Program-made: the position numbers and the translations under genes
Shown: positions 61,137 to 64,000 of the stretch, in pieces
Numbering within the stretch: the first letter of the stretch is position 1
How the letters are laid out: the number at the start of each line of letters is the position of its first letter
The notes under the pieces: model-generated
Told to the model about the DNA's origin: nothing
The model's database searches: none
Seen by the model: the letters and a program-made list of their open reading frames with translations, nothing else
Origin: Lepisosteus oculatus
Taxonomy: Eukaryota > Chordata > Actinopteri > Semionotiformes > Lepisosteidae
DNA length: 64,000 nucleotides
NCBI RefSeq assembly: GCF_040954835.1
Contig: NC_090711.1
Location: forward strand, 6,331,501-6,395,500
Direction: 5' to 3'

Positions 61137-61287
61137 CTGCAGAGGGAGCATTACCTGCTTTATGATACAAGTGTAGGTGCTAATGGGAAATGAGGGATGT
61201 GGGTGCAGGGAGGTGTCACTGGGAGGGAGAAACACGACTCGAAACCATGCCAGAAGGTAAGCTGCTAATACATCAACACCAAAATAC
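61137..61287 (-). CDS. Candidate internal coding exon, unidentified gene
   Basis: Reverse-strand acceptor TGGTATCTTACAG and consensus donor CTGCAG|GTGAGT bound 151 bases open in one frame (incoming phase 2, outgoing phase 0). The translation starts YFGVDVLAAYLLAWFRVVFL, a hydrophobic stretch that could be a membrane segment, then turns proline/serine-rich. An alternative donor (AAGCAG|GTAATG) lies 18 bases earlier. No family recognised, and no matching upstream exon was found before the window end, so the gene, if real, continues right. Confidence 0.25.
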
Positions 61288-64000
61288 CTGTAAGATACCA
61301 CAAATACCGGAAATCAAGAATTATTTAAGCACACTCAAGTTAATGAAAATCACTCAATTTAGTGCGTAAGGAGTACACATCACATTTATTCGCTTCTTTC
61401 TTTAGTCTAAAACTTTGTTCATAAGAAGGATTTTGTTCATCCATAACCAGCTACTACAAACCACACACACAACAGAAGGAATAAAGTATCTGTTAAAAAC
61501 AATTATCTCTGTATTGATTATCTCTGTATTCATTAACTAAGTGGTCAAGTGGTTGACTAAGCCTGGGTCATCGCAATGGGGCTGACTAATAGTTTTACTA
61601 GGACATTATTTTAAAACAACCACAAACCAATACTCCTAACAAGGGAAAAGGAAGTCTGGGAACCGCCAGTTAAGTGTGCAAATTTCTCATTTCATGGTCC
61701 CTTCCTGGCAAATTACCCCATGGCAAGGCCTTATAGTTCTGCAGGCTGACCGAGTCTTCACCACCAGAGAGGAATTCTGGTCTGTGTTCCAACTTGGAAA
61801 TGATATGTATTTTTTGGCCATCGACTCTCAGGATTCAAAAATTGCCCTTTTGTTCAAAATAAATACTGGTTACTACAACTTGCACTTCTCCCTGGGCCTT
61901 TTGTAAACAAAGGTGTCCATTTAATTTTCACAAGGTTTTGTTTTGAAAATCAGTGTTACGCAGTTTTCCCAAAGAAAACTCATCACAAAGGGCCAGAGCC
62001 ACAAAAGACGTTAACATTACAAAACAAAATAAAGCCCGTCTTCAGAATATAGCAATATAATTTCCAGTGATCCAGAATAAAATAAATTCCTCTGATCAAC
62101 TGAAAAACCTAGGTTTTTGTTTTGTCCTTTAAAAAAAAGTCAATGGATTGTATTTACAGCTGAGTAAATGCAGACAGGAGAACTTGTGACTTGACAGCCC
62201 TGTGAAAGTACACAAAAGAAAAGAGACTAACAACAGATAACAGAAAAGTATTTAAAAGTCCTTCAAAAGTTCCTGCTCAACGACACGCCACTGCTTTCAG
62301 CAGCCTTGAAAATGTTCATCATTGCATAGTTTTTTTTTTATTTGTGCACCCCTGCAACATGATTCTCCATGCATGCCAGCCTCCTCCAACCAAACGGACC
62401 CCACGAAACTGGCTGTATGCAAACAAACGCCATAGAGGAATGAAAATTCAATGGTGTGATGCAGAATTCGCTGTAAATAGGACTTAAGAGGTCCAGCTTT
62501 GTAAAAACATCCAGTATCAGGTGCCACGCCGTAAACACAGCCAGTAATTAAAGCTCAGTTACAAAAAAAAAAGCTCAGTGAAGAAGCTTTGTGAAGTTAA
62601 AGTGGGCTGGCACGCTGTTACAGCTGCCACCATTTTTCACTATATTTCTTTAAAGAAAACATTACACAGGCATGTTTTCCTAGAGGTGAAAGTTGGACTG
62701 ATCTTCTCCCAGCTTCTACAGCTAAAGATCTCCAGGGCTTTCTTTAGCTTTGATTACATGCTTTAAGTACTAAAAGTGCTCTTCCCTTTAACCTGGCCAC
62801 CTAGAGACTTTGTAGTTACTTAGTGCAACAGCCTTATGTGTTCAGAACACTAAAGGGAAAAGCTAAAGGAAAAGTTAACTTAAAGTGTTTACTGTAACTG
62901 TGCACAGAGCTTTGGAGTAAAACAGGACATTACAGAGTTCGGACCCTTATAGTGTTAGAAGGTGCCAATTGTGCTGGAGAACACAGCAGGTGGCTGTTTT
63001 GTGACACTTTGTGACACTGATAATGCCACAGCTCACCTGCACAAATTGCAGCCACCAAACATTTTTGTGCCCCTTTGCATGTGAAATACTGCAGTTTCAA
63101 CAGTGACATCAAGTCCAAGCTTGTCTGGAAAACATGTAACTATAGAAAACCCTGGAGACTGTAAACACTACAGCAGTCTGTGCTGGGGAGAAAACCAGAC
63201 AAATGGTGTACCTCACATCAGAAGGCAATGGAAACCGTAGCTTCAGAAGACAAGAGTGAACAATTTTGCCAAAGCCCAGAACCATTCGCTTTGCAGAAAG
63301 CTCCTGACATCTTCTTATAAAGCTTCAGGCAGACTCTCTGTGTATGTATATGTTAAAGATAAAGAATCACAGACTGTAACCTTTCACTTATTGGGGTTAT
63401 TTTAAAAACAACGAGAGGTTCAGAACCACAGAAGAAGGAAATGTTACAAACTGCAAGCTCTCAGTATGTAGGATTAGCTCTTAAATGTTATATAGAGCTG
63501 TTATTTCCACAGCAATACTATCTTATTCACTCTGACAGAATATTATTATAATATTTTTACTTTTTAGATAGGCCGAGAAAAAAGCAAAGACTGTATATTT
63601 GTACACTCACTGCTCTTGGAAATTTCTAGTGCTAACTAATGACTGCACTGCAGTTTTATTAATTCTGCTTCAGTCAAAGTTTGAACATGGAGCACTGACA
63701 GAATTTATACATACAATTTTCAGCAAGATCAGAATACAACAATTACAAATCTCTTCAATGTGTTACGAACCAACAAATGTGTGTTGTCCTTCCAGTGAAT
63801 GACCAGCTTTACCCATGTCCAAAGACCGATTATTCAGCTGGGTCATTGGCAAATTAAGTACTTTCTGTCAGTGCAAAGTGACTTGTTTAAATTAATTTCA
63901 CTCATATGGCCCACTCTCCACAGAGAAATTCTGACTAAAACTACAGTTCCCATTATCCCTTTTACATTTAAATTACTGTCAAGACTAAAAAAAATGTTGT
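61288..64000. other. Non-coding, nothing assigned
   Basis: Open frames up to 76 codons on both strands, none recognised. Could be intron of the candidate - strand gene. Confidence 0.45.

Noticed and set aside
1..64000. CRISPR arrays, operons, tRNA or rRNA genes, viral insertions, or a novel multigene defence-type system
   Set aside because: None visible. The window is a gene-poor vertebrate region with one opsin gene, transposon and SINE/LINE remnants.

Overview
This is a vertebrate chromosome segment, almost certainly from a ray-finned fish. It is AT-rich and mostly non-coding. It has long GT-AG introns, a fish-type Tc1/mariner transposon, tRNA-derived SINEs and CR1-like LINE relics. The repeat mix suggests to me a non-teleost ray-finned fish (gar, bowfin, sturgeon or bichir type), but that is recollection and was not tested. 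I see no bacterial-type genes, operons, CRISPR arrays, or rRNA or tRNA genes.

One cellular gene is clear. A five-exon opsin of the neuropsin (OPN5-like) group lies on the + strand at 23999-30485. Its exons join in frame to 397 residues with the retinal lysine (K282), the Glu181-type counterion (E163), the C92-C169 disulfide pair and NPxxY all present. The E/DRY motif at the end of TM3 is replaced by Val-Cys-Cys. The first coding exon begins exactly at a splice acceptor, so a leader exon should lie upstream. A weak candidate for some first exon is the CpG-rich block at 1-447.

The second well-supported feature is a complete Tc1-like element at 19117-20746. It has near-identical 213-bp terminal inverted repeats, a TA duplication and an uninterrupted 339-residue DD34E transposase on the - strand.

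Layout: 1-447 CpG-rich block; 448-19114 non-coding with two SINEs, a LINE tail, a possible LTR relic and a dispersed repeat; 19117-20746 Tc1; 23999-30485 opsin with 3' UTR to about 31250; 31250-54370 non-coding with LINE relics, SINEs and an inverted-repeat element near 49.5-50.1 kb; 54375-55225 a decayed second Tc1 element; 57.4-58.3 kb repeats; 60893-61287 two possible terminal coding exons of an unidentified - strand gene. The rest shows nothing I can assign. The genes do not form a pathway: this is a gene-poor region around a single photoreceptor gene.
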